In this document: positions 1 to 5,591 of the stretch, piece after piece | Numbering within the stretch: the stretch's first letter is position 1 | Layout: each line of letters opens with the position of its first letter | Assembly: GCA_045587285.1 (NCBI GenBank) | Contig: JAZNBZ010000111.1 | Coordinates: forward strand, 1 to 9,162 | Reading direction: 5' to 3' | Source of the DNA: Flemingiibacterium sp045587285 | GTDB taxonomy: Bacteria; Bacillota; Clostridia; Oscillospirales; CAG-272 | Length of the DNA stretch: 9,162 bases | Made by a program: the position numbers and the translations under genes | Notes under the pieces: generated by a model | Database searches by the model: none | The model's input: only the letters and a program-made list of their open reading frames with translations | What the model was told of the DNA's origin: nothing

Positions 1-400
1 GCACGTCGCCGTTTTCGGTACGTAAAAAGACTTCAACTCTTTCGGAAACTGTGTCCGAAATAAAATCGTAATCTCTGTAATAAGTTGCAAGCTCGCCGCG
101 TGTGGTCGAGAAGATCACGCGCACCCTTGCGTCGCCCACGATATAGATCGCGTTGCAGAGAAATCCGCGCGATGCGCCGATGCCTGTATCAAGCACGATA
201 TGGCGCGCATTATGCGGCTGAGAGGGCGAAAATACCGATAGACAAACCTTGCCCGTCGATTCGCCGTAGCGCTTTTTCACGCCGGTCATATAGGAAACGA
301 AAACAAGTCCGTTTGGCTGATCGTAGACAGCCGCGCTTCCGCACGCCGCTGTTTGCGTGAGAGCGTCGTTTATCTGGGTCATTTCCATTCCGTAGTTCAT
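1..400 (-). CDS. Sialidase-like (BNR/Asp-box-type) protein, N-terminal part only
   Basis: The minus-strand frame starts at ATG 400 and stays open to the window edge, giving 133 codons; the C-terminal part lies outside. An AGGAG ribosome binding site sits just upstream of the ATG, and a near-perfect sigma-A promoter lies at 435-463. No signal peptide or membrane segment is visible, so the protein is probably cytoplasmic. The visible part is collinear with the protein encoded at 2111-3253: YGE (residues 45-47 against 54-56), QPHNA against QPHKA (61-65 against 70-74), RVRVIF against KVRIYF (92-97 against 105-110) and YYRDYD against YYLDFD (107-112 against 118-123). I infer a divergent paralogue with the same beta-propeller fold. 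The Asp-box and active-site part cannot be judged because it is missing. It follows the AraC-type gene in the same direction but has its own promoter. The exact enzymatic function is unknown. Confidence 0.75.
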   Translation of the reverse strand, partial: MNYGMEMTQINDALTQTAACGSAAVYDQPNGLVFVSYMTGVKKRYGESTGKVCLSVFSPSQPHNARHIVLDTGIGASRGFLCNAIYIVGDARVRVIFSTTRGELATYYRDYDFISDTVSERVEVFLRTENGDV

Positions 401-434
401 ATAAAGGATTCTCCTTTTTTATTTTGTTGATACA

Positions 435-463
435 ATTATATCACGCGCGGTATGCGTTGTCAA
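435..463 (-). promoter_or_regulatory. Consensus sigma-A promoter for the gene at 1-400
   Basis: Reading the minus strand, TTGACA (463-458) and TATAAT (440-435) are separated by exactly 17 bases, and TGA directly precedes the -10 box (extended -10). Both hexamers are perfect consensus. Transcription would start near 428, giving a leader of about 28 bases that contains the AGGAG ribosome binding site. Confidence 0.85.
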
Positions 464-473
464 GAGATGCAAG

Positions 474-497
474 AGCAACCGTAAAAATTAAGGCAAG
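474..497. promoter_or_regulatory. Possible AraC-type operator (second copy)
   Basis: This stretch lies just upstream of the -35 box of the gene at 1-400. It contains AGCAA (474-478) followed by TAAAAATTAAGGCAAG (482-497). It resembles the direct-repeat region at 1374-1401, which has AGCAA followed by TAAAAATCAAGCAA. The spacing between the AGCAA and TAAAAAT blocks differs (3 against 7 bases), and the region is AT-rich, so chance is possible. I infer a shared regulator site. Confidence 0.3.
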
Positions 498-530
498 CGG
501 AACTTTTCGGTCATTTTTTTACTGCGCGAT

Positions 531-1349
531 TCAGAAATAAAGCCTTACTTTTGTTGTGCGCTCCTTGCGGTACGCGGACGGCGTTATGCCGCACTTGCCC
601 TTGAAAAATCGCGTGAGCGATGCCGACGAGGAAAAGCCGCACAGTGCCGATACCTGTTCAAGCGAATAGGACGTGCTTTGGAGCAGCTTACAGCATTTTT
701 CAAAAACCTTATCGGAAAGGTAAACAGACAGATTCGTGCCCGTTTTCTCTTTGAAAGTGCGGCACAAATAGTACTTGTCCATATGCAAGGCTTCGCTTAT
801 TTCATATAGCGAGGTAAGCCCCTCTTTTTGGTTTATAACGTCGAGCATTTTTTGCACGGTGTTTTTCTTTTCATCGTACACGCCCGTCTGTGCGTTCAGA
901 TATATAAGGTGGATAAGCTCTGTAACGTATGCGTGAGCAAATCCGACGTTTTCGGGTGTTTTGGTGCTGCAAAGCTCCGACACCCTTTTGAATATACCGT
1001 CTATCTCGGGTATTTGTGCGGTCGAGATAGGCGAGGACTCGAAAAGCGTTTCTATTACCGCTTCCATTCCGAGCTCCCTGTAAAAGCATTCGAACGAGTC
1101 GGCGTCTATGACGATCTTATTGCGTATGTAGCTGTTGCAGTCGTCCGGCTGTGGATAGACGATGTGTGCATTTCGCGCGTCTATGACGTAAATATGCTGG
1201 CTTTGCAGAAGATACGTTTTGTCGTTTTTTAAAACGGTGCCGTCGCCGCTTATGACCTGTATGAATTCGATCTCGTTGTGAGAATGGTTTTTCTGCACGA
1301 ACGAGTCCTTGCCCTTTAGACGGTAAAAGTATTCGTTGATTTGAAGCAT
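531..1349 (-). CDS. AraC-family transcriptional regulator (cupin + double HTH)
   Basis: This 272-residue protein has the usual length and layout of a two-domain AraC/XylS regulator. Residues about 15-85 look like the small-molecule-binding cupin domain, with an HSHNEIEF stretch (22-29) followed by the G-D-G turn. Residues about 165-265 form the DNA-binding domain: first helix-turn-helix about 179-200 (LYEISEALHMDKYYLCRTFK), second about 229-252, and the family signature ending in CGF...SLTRFFK...GITPSAYRK (237-262). GAGGTG lies 5 bases before the ATG, which supports this start. It is transcribed divergently from the aldolase-sialidase-kinase operon and sits just upstream of the second sialidase-like gene. 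It therefore probably controls both in response to a sugar or sugar acid bound by the cupin domain. The effector is not identifiable from sequence. Confidence 0.93.
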   Translation of the reverse strand: MLQINEYFYRLKGKDSFVQKNHSHNEIEFIQVISGDGTVLKNDKTYLLQSQHIYVIDARNAHIVYPQPDDCNSYIRNKIVIDADSFECFYRELGMEAVIETLFESSPISTAQIPEIDGIFKRVSELCSTKTPENVGFAHAYVTELIHLIYLNAQTGVYDEKKNTVQKMLDVINQKEGLTSLYEISEALHMDKYYLCRTFKEKTGTNLSVYLSDKVFEKCCKLLQSTSYSLEQVSALCGFSSSASLTRFFKGKCGITPSAYRKERTTKVRLYF

Positions 1350-1366
1350 AATATCACCTCGCTATA

Positions 1367-1395
1367 ATTATACAGCAATTCAAGTTAAAAATCAA
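1367..1395 (-). promoter_or_regulatory. Possible promoter of the AraC-type regulator gene
   Basis: On the minus strand, TTGATT (1395-1390) and TATAAT (1372-1367) are spaced by 17 bases. The start point would be near 1360, leaving a very short leader that begins at or inside the ribosome binding site. The real start may therefore be elsewhere. TATAATTATA is itself palindromic, so the -10 box alone has no direction. Confidence 0.45.
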
Positions 1396-1407
1396 GCAAT
1401 TTTTGCT
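1374..1407. promoter_or_regulatory. Candidate regulator-binding site between divergent promoters
   Basis: AGCAATT occurs at 1374-1380 and again at 1395-1401, a direct repeat with a 21-base period. That is two helical turns, and it is the spacing of AraC half-sites such as I1/I2. The second copy also forms the perfect inverted repeat AGCAA-TTT-TTGCT (1395-1407). The site overlaps the -35 box of the regulator gene and ends just before the -35 box of the aldolase operon. That placement suits autorepression plus activation. This is inference only. Confidence 0.4.
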
Positions 1408-1408
1408 A

Positions 1409-1437
1409 TTTACATTTTTGAGGTTGGCGTGTATGAT
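1409..1437 (+). promoter_or_regulatory. Probable promoter of the aldolase-sialidase-kinase operon
   Basis: TTTACA (1409-1414) and TATGAT (1432-1437) are separated by 17 bases, and each matches consensus at five of six positions. Transcription would begin near 1444, immediately before the AAGGAGG ribosome binding site at 1445-1451. The leader would be about 15 bases. Confidence 0.6.
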
Positions 1438-1458
1438 TAAGTTGAAGGAGGGAACATT

Positions 1459-2109
1459 ATGGATTTATATTACGAAAAATTCGGCGAAACGCTAAAGGCG
1501 GTCGGTATAATCCCCGTAATATCCGTTGCAAATGAGGGCGAACTTGACACGCTTATGGGCGCTGTTACTGTAACACCCGTTAGGTGCATCGAGATAACCC
1601 TGCGAAACGATTTTGCACCGAGGGCTATCGCGCTCGTCAAGGAAAAATATCCGCAAATTATTGTCGGCGCGGGTACGGTTACGTCAAAGGAACGCCTTGA
1701 AACGGCAATCGAAAGCGGTGCGGATTTCTGCGTTTCGCCGTGGCTTGACGCGGCGCTTATTAAGAAAGCGCAGTCGCGCGGAATGCTGTTTTTGCCCGGC
1801 ATTGCTACTCCGACCGAGGCGTATATGGCAAGCGAGCTTGGAATAACTACCGTTAAGCTTTTTCCTGCGGAGGCTATGGGCGGCACGGACGTTTTAAAGC
1901 TTTACGCGGGAGCACTTGCCGACAACGTATTTATTCCGACGGGCGGCATAACTATGGATAATTTTGAAAAATATATTTCGCAGAAGAACGTGCTTGCGTG
2001 CGGCGGAAGCTTTATGGCTCCGAAGGATATGCTTGCTGCGGGGGACAGCGCGGCTGTCAGGGATCGCATTATGAAATGCATTTCAATATATGAGCAGGAG
2101 CGAAAATAA
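1459..2109 (+). CDS. eda: 2-keto-3-deoxy-6-phosphogluconate / 4-hydroxy-2-oxoglutarate aldolase
   Basis: This class I aldolase would cleave 2-keto-3-deoxy-6-phosphogluconate (KDPG) to pyruvate and glyceraldehyde-3-phosphate in the cytoplasm, the last step of Entner-Doudoroff and uronate catabolism. The 216-residue length is normal for the family. Visible signatures are IPVISV (18-23), the catalytic Glu45 and Arg49 in IEITLR (44-49), GAGTV (70-74), FLPGIATPTE (111-120), the Schiff-base Lys133 in TVKLFPAE (131-138) and the phosphate-binding PTGGI (160-164). AAGGAGG lies 7 bases before the ATG at 1459. It is the first gene of the operon, and the next gene starts one base after its TAA. With the PfkB-type kinase in the same operon, the physiological substrate is most likely KDPG. 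A related aldolase of the same family acting on another 2-keto-3-deoxy sugar phosphate cannot be excluded. Confidence 0.93.
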   Translation: MDLYYEKFGETLKAVGIIPVISVANEGELDTLMGAVTVTPVRCIEITLRNDFAPRAIALVKEKYPQIIVGAGTVTSKERLETAIESGADFCVSPWLDAALIKKAQSRGMLFLPGIATPTEAYMASELGITTVKLFPAEAMGGTDVLKLYAGALADNVFIPTGGITMDNFEKYISQKNVLACGGSFMAPKDMLAAGDSAAVRDRIMKCISIYEQERK

Positions 2110-2110
2110 A

Positions 2111-3253
2111 ATGGCAAAGAGAACTAACGAAGAGTGGCGTCATATTATGATTGACCACAGGGTTTGCGTGAGCGACACCGCAAATCTTACCTCGTCGAGC
2201 GCACCTATAAGCTGCTTTGACGGCGAGCGCGGTATGCTGTATACCCCGTATCACGCAGGCAGAAGAAGCTATGGCGAGCAGTTCAGCACGATGATGCTTA
2301 TGAAGATGCCGATAATGCAGCCGCACAAGGCAGAAAACCTCGTTCTTATCGACAGCGGCGACGTTATCGACGGCGTTACTTATATAAATCCGGTCGATGC
2401 AAGCTCTATTTTCTGGCAAGGTAAGGTCAGAATATATTTCCTTGCAAATTCGAGCGAATATTATTATTTGGATTTTGATCCGGAAACGAACACAATGTCT
2501 AAAATAAAGCCGATTATGTGTAAGTTCGGCCCGGACGGCGAGGCGCTTAAGCTTACCAAAGAGGCAGTAGCAGAGTATCTTACGGCAAACGGTATGACTG
2601 ATTTCAATCTGGATTTTGATCCAAGAGAAAACATCATAAACGTAGCAAAGCCGTGCTTTTATGAGGGCGCATACTACGGCTGCATTACGTCGGGCTGCTC
2701 GCAGCCGATTATATGGAAATGCACTGACGGATTTACATATGAGTTTCAGGGGATTATCCCGAAAATAGCATCGTACGAGTGTCAGATAGCAATAGTTAAG
2801 GGTGATATGTACGCGCTTCTTCGTGCGGCAAAGGACTGCAATTATTATGTGTCGCACGATCTTGGCAAGACGTTCTGTGAAACTCCGACAAGAGTTCCGC
2901 TTGTGGAAACCCGTCCGCAGATGCTCGAGTACAACGGACGCGTGCTCATGGCGTACTCCGCGTACGGACTTAAGCCTAATTTAATGGGACGCGACAGAAA
3001 TAATATCCGACTTATGCTCGGTGAGGGCGAGGACGTATCGAAGTATGAGGAGATATTTACCATCGTCGACAAGTACGGTATCGTATATTACGACATCATT
3101 AACTATAAGGGCGAACTCTTTATAATCTGGTCGAACAGCGAGCTTTATCCCGATAAGCCGCACGGCGAAAGCGGTATCCGCGGCAAGGATGCGCTTTACT
3201 ACGCGCGTCTCGGTGATCTTGCTGATTATTTCGAGGGTGAGGAGAATGACTGA
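2111..3253 (+). CDS. Cytoplasmic sialidase-fold (Asp-box) protein, substrate unknown
   Basis: The 380-residue protein has no signal peptide or membrane segment. It shows one clear Asp-box, SHDLGKTF (248-255), matching S-x-D-x-G-x-T-F, within a pattern of strand-rich repeats typical of a six-bladed sialidase propeller. RPQ (268-270) and NNIR (297-300) lie where sialidases carry the second and third arginines of the triad, and GIVYYDI (323-329) lies where the nucleophilic tyrosine is found; these equivalences are inferred. The usual N-terminal RIP motif is not seen; AGRRSYGE (49-56) may replace it. The chosen ATG is 10 bases after AGGAG (2096-2100) and one base after the aldolase stop. An upstream ATG at 2090 lies inside the aldolase gene and has no better site. 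No sialic-acid genes (nanA, nanE, nanK) are near. Placement between KDPG aldolase and KDG kinase suggests it hydrolyses, or eliminates from, an imported oligosaccharide containing an acidic sugar. Confidence 0.75.
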   Translation: MAKRTNEEWRHIMIDHRVCVSDTANLTSSSAPISCFDGERGMLYTPYHAGRRSYGEQFSTMMLMKMPIMQPHKAENLVLIDSGDVIDGVTYINPVDASSIFWQGKVRIYFLANSSEYYYLDFDPETNTMSKIKPIMCKFGPDGEALKLTKEAVAEYLTANGMTDFNLDFDPRENIINVAKPCFYEGAYYGCITSGCSQPIIWKCTDGFTYEFQGIIPKIASYECQIAIVKGDMYALLRAAKDCNYYVSHDLGKTFCETPTRVPLVETRPQMLEYNGRVLMAYSAYGLKPNLMGRDRNNIRLMLGEGEDVSKYEEIFTIVDKYGIVYYDIINYKGELFIIWSNSELYPDKPHGESGIRGKDALYYARLGDLADYFEGEEND

Positions 3254-3254
3254 T

Positions 3255-4277
3255 ATGAAAAAAGTAATAGGCTTTGGCGACTACATTATGCGCCTCAATC
3301 CCGAAGGGTACTTAAAATTTATTCAGGCAAACAAATTCGAGATTTTCTATACGGGCGCGGAGGCTAACGTTTGCACCTCGCTCTCGTATATGGGAGTTCC
3401 AACAGAGTTTGTTACAAAGCTGCCGGACAATTTAATTTCCGAGTGTGCTCTCTCTACGCTCAAAAAGTTCTCCGTAGGTACAGATCATATTGCTTTTGGC
3501 GGCGAGAGAATAGGTATATTTTACCTTGAAAAGGGCGCGTCGCAAAGACCGTCGAAGATCGTTTACGACCGCAAATATTCCGCGTTTTGCGAGTCGAAGC
3601 TCGGTGACTACGATTGGAACACCATAATGGCGGATGCGGGACATTTTCATTTTACGGGCATCACGCCCGCGCTCGGCGGAGAGCTTCCCGAAATATGCCT
3701 TGAGGCGTGCAAGACTGCAAAGCGACTTGGATTAACGGTGAGCTGTGACCTTAACTACCGCAAAAATCTTTGGACGCGAGCCGAGGCGAAGGCTACTATG
3801 GAAAAGCTCCTCGAATACGTTGACGTTCTGATCGCCAACGAGGAGGACGCCGCAGACGTTCTCGACATACACGCATCCGATACGGACATCATTTCGGGAA
3901 AATTAAGCCGCGAGGGCTACATAGAGGTAGCGGACAAGATTGCGAAAAAATACAATATCGGTACGGTTGCGATTACGCTTCGCAAGAGCATCAGCGCATC
4001 GGATAACGATTGGTCAGCGCTTCTGTATAGGGACGGTAAGGCGTATTTCTCAAAGGAATACCGTATTCACATCGTTGACCGCGTGGGCGGCGGCGACTCG
4101 TTTGGCGCGGGTCTTATCTATGCTATTTTGAACGGCTTTGACGAACAAAAGACTATTGAATATGCCGCGGCGGCATCCTGCCTCAAGCAGACCATAGAGC
4201 TTGACGTCAACCTCTCGAAGCCCGCCGACATCCTCTCGCTTATGGGCGGTGACGGCTCGGGCAGAGTTCAGCGGTAA
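3255..4277 (+). CDS. kdgK: PfkB-family sugar kinase, probable 2-keto-3-deoxygluconate kinase
   Basis: This cytoplasmic ribokinase-fold enzyme probably phosphorylates 2-keto-3-deoxygluconate to KDPG, the substrate of the aldolase in the same operon. In the 340-residue form, GFGDYIMRL (6-14) and TGAEANV (33-39) mark the substrate-binding N-terminus. CDLNYRKNLW (164-173) and NEED (195-198) are typical of KDG kinases, as is AITLRKSISASDNDW (239-253). DRVGGGDSFGAG (275-286) is PfkB signature 2, with Asp281 as catalytic base. The start at 3255 is 10 bases after AGGAG (3240-3244) and one base after the preceding stop, exactly as at the previous gene junction. ATG 3246 (three residues longer, overlapping the stop by 8 bases) is a real alternative. 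Kinase identity is certain at family level. The KDG substrate is inferred from motifs plus the linked aldolase; another keto-deoxy sugar is possible. Confidence 0.88.
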   Translation: MKKVIGFGDYIMRLNPEGYLKFIQANKFEIFYTGAEANVCTSLSYMGVPTEFVTKLPDNLISECALSTLKKFSVGTDHIAFGGERIGIFYLEKGASQRPSKIVYDRKYSAFCESKLGDYDWNTIMADAGHFHFTGITPALGGELPEICLEACKTAKRLGLTVSCDLNYRKNLWTRAEAKATMEKLLEYVDVLIANEEDAADVLDIHASDTDIISGKLSREGYIEVADKIAKKYNIGTVAITLRKSISASDNDWSALLYRDGKAYFSKEYRIHIVDRVGGGDSFGAGLIYAILNGFDEQKTIEYAAAASCLKQTIELDVNLSKPADILSLMGGDGSGRVQR

Positions 4278-4287
4278 ACAAATACAG

Positions 4288-4320
4288 AACGCTCATCGCG
4301 GTAAGCGATGAGCGTTATTT
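4288..4320 (+). terminator. Hairpin terminator shared by convergent genes
   Basis: A perfect 12-bp stem (AACGCTCATCGC 4288-4299 with its complement 4305-4316) closes a 5-base loop. It is followed on the plus strand by ATTTT, a short U-run. It starts 10 bases after the kinase stop and abuts the stop codon of the convergent spoIVB. It can serve both strands, though the minus-strand U-run is weak. Confidence 0.75.
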
Positions 4321-5357
4321 TACCTTTCTGCCTCGAGCATATTTTCGATAAATATACCGTATCCGCGCGTGGGATCGTTTACGAGCACGTGCGTCAGAGC
4401 GCCGACTAATTTGCCGTTTTGCAAAATGGGCGAGCCGGACATTCCCTGAACGATACCGCCCGTTTTGGATAGAAGCGTCGGATCGGTGACCGTCACGACG
4501 AAATTTTTGACGTGCCTGCCCGAGTGGTCGATCTCGCTTATTTTAACCGTATATTTGCCGATGCCGCCGCTGTCGGTGGTGCACCAAAGCTCGGCGTCGC
4601 CAACGCATATCTCACCCACGCCTGCGACCTCGACTGCCTCGAGCGAAAGCCCGTCGGGATATTTCGCGAAAACGCCGTAGACGCCGCATTCGGTGTTGCC
4701 AAAGAGCGTCCCTATCTTACCCGAGCTGAAATATCCCTTTAACTCACCGGGCGCACCTACCTGCCCCTTCGTGATGCCGCTAACCGTGACGTTGACGACG
4801 GCACCGCGTTTGAGCGGCGCAAGCTCGGTCGTGCCGGTTTCACATATACCGTGCCCGAGCCCTGCGAAGCTGCCGTCGTCGGGATCGACGTACGTTACCG
4901 TACCGATGCCCGCCGCGCCGTCGCGTATCAAAAGCCCTGCCTTATATTTCCCGTCCTCGCTTGAGCGTACGGGCGTGAGCGACGTCGTGAACTGCTCTTG
5001 CCCTCGCCGTACAGTAACCTCTATCGACGCGCCCTCGCTCGCCGCTACGATGTCGGATACCTCTGTAACCGCGCTCACTTTTTTGCCGTCAAGCGCTAAA
5101 ATTATATCCTTTTCTAAGATGCCGGCGTCGCGCGCAGGGCTGACGCTTTCTGCGGCGCATTTTACGTCGGCTACGCCCACGACCGAAACGCCCTCGGCGT
5201 AAAGCTTAACGCCGAACGGTACGCCGCCGGGGATAAGCCGTGTATCGTCGCCTGCCGCGCGGAGCACCGTTTGACTGCCCGCGAGGATAAATATCAAAGC
5301 GGCGCATAATACCGATGAAGCGGCACGCGACAAGCGTTTTTTATTCGTTGTTATCAT
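4320..5357 (-). CDS. spoIVB: SpoIVB peptidase (PDZ serine protease, family S55)
   Basis: SpoIVB is secreted from the forespore into the intermembrane space and cleaves SpoIVFA, releasing the SpoIVFB protease that activates pro-sigma-K in the mother cell (known from Bacillus subtilis). The 345-residue reading has a positively charged N-terminus and a single hydrophobic segment about 13-28, a PDZ domain about 50-130, and the S55 peptidase domain about 150-342. Candidate catalytic residues are His169 in GLGHGI, Asp292 in TVTDP and Ser307 in GIVQGMSGSP (301-310). The Asp-to-Ser spacing of 15 equals that of Asp363/Ser378 in B. subtilis. The C-terminal block HVLVNDPTRGYGIFIENML (323-341) is highly characteristic. 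ATG 5357 is chosen because GGAG lies 9 bases upstream and the signal segment follows directly. The frame is open further to ATG 5468, but that extension adds only an unconserved leader. It is convergent with kdgK and divergent from the glycosidase gene. Confidence 0.95.
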   Translation of the reverse strand: MITTNKKRLSRAASSVLCAALIFILAGSQTVLRAAGDDTRLIPGGVPFGVKLYAEGVSVVGVADVKCAAESVSPARDAGILEKDIILALDGKKVSAVTEVSDIVAASEGASIEVTVRRGQEQFTTSLTPVRSSEDGKYKAGLLIRDGAAGIGTVTYVDPDDGSFAGLGHGICETGTTELAPLKRGAVVNVTVSGITKGQVGAPGELKGYFSSGKIGTLFGNTECGVYGVFAKYPDGLSLEAVEVAGVGEICVGDAELWCTTDSGGIGKYTVKISEIDHSGRHVKNFVVTVTDPTLLSKTGGIVQGMSGSPILQNGKLVGALTHVLVNDPTRGYGIFIENMLEAER

Positions 5358-5411
5358 TGTAATTTTCTCCAAGCTGCACGTAATCAAGTCAGGCGAAAAA
5401 CGCCGCGAAAC

Positions 5412-5440
5412 TAATTTGCGCACGCTCGGCTTTTGTATGA
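5412..5440 (-). promoter_or_regulatory. Possible sigma-G-like promoter of spoIVB
   Basis: On the minus strand, TCATA (5440-5436) and CAAATTA (5418-5412) are separated by 17 bases. They resemble the forespore sigma-G boxes (GHATR and CATnnTA-like), with one mismatch in each. The start point would be about 50 bases before ATG 5357. spoIVB is sigma-G/sigma-F controlled in B. subtilis, so this is plausible but not proven. Confidence 0.35.
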
Positions 5441-5495
5441 GTAACAATATTTGCGCCGCGTGGTACAAAGAGCGGCGTTTTCAAAAAGGCGCGAA

Positions 5496-5518
5496 AATGT
5501 GATAAAATTTTACACATT
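5496..5518. promoter_or_regulatory. Palindromic operator-like element
   Basis: AATGTG (5496-5501) and CACATT (5513-5518) are inverted around the perfect palindrome TAAAATTTTA (5503-5512), with one extra A on the left. It lies between the divergent spoIVB and glycosidase genes, just upstream of the likely promoter of the latter. It could be a repressor site; no regulator is identified. Confidence 0.3.
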
Positions 5519-5519
5519 A

Positions 5520-5551
5520 TTAACACGCAATTCGGGAGCATATTTTATAAT
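5520..5551 (+). promoter_or_regulatory. Weak candidate promoter of the glycosidase-tadA operon
   Basis: A perfect TATAAT lies at 5546-5551, with TTAACA at 5520-5525 upstream. The 20-base spacer is longer than optimal. The -10 box covers the upstream ATG 5550, which argues that translation starts at GTG 5592 instead. Confidence 0.4.
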
Positions 5552-5591
5552 GGTATGTAGTAAACTTGAAAAACAGCAGGAGGAGAATACT

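Noticed and set aside
85..360. Plus-strand open frame of 91 codons encoding an Arg-rich product
   Set aside because: It starts with TTG without a good ribosome binding site and is antisense to the sialidase-like frame at 1-400, which has a consensus promoter, a ribosome binding site and a paralogue in the window.
2069..2857. Long minus-strand open frame (262 codons) opposite the sialidase-like gene
   Set aside because: Its translation is rich in Cys, Arg and His without domain logic, and it lies wholly antisense to a gene with a clear start, ribosome binding site and motifs. It is a codon-bias shadow.
2111..4277. Reading the operon as a sialic-acid catabolic cluster because of the sialidase-like gene
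   Set aside because: The aldolase has KDPG-aldolase motifs rather than NanA ones, the kinase has KDG-kinase motifs, and no epimerase or deaminase of the sialic-acid route is present in the window.
5454..5477. CGCCGC...GCGGCG hairpin followed by TTTT on the plus strand
   Set aside because: It has terminator-like shape, but no plus-strand gene ends here, the loop is 12 bases and the U-run is short. It lies in a divergent intergenic region, so I do not call a terminator.
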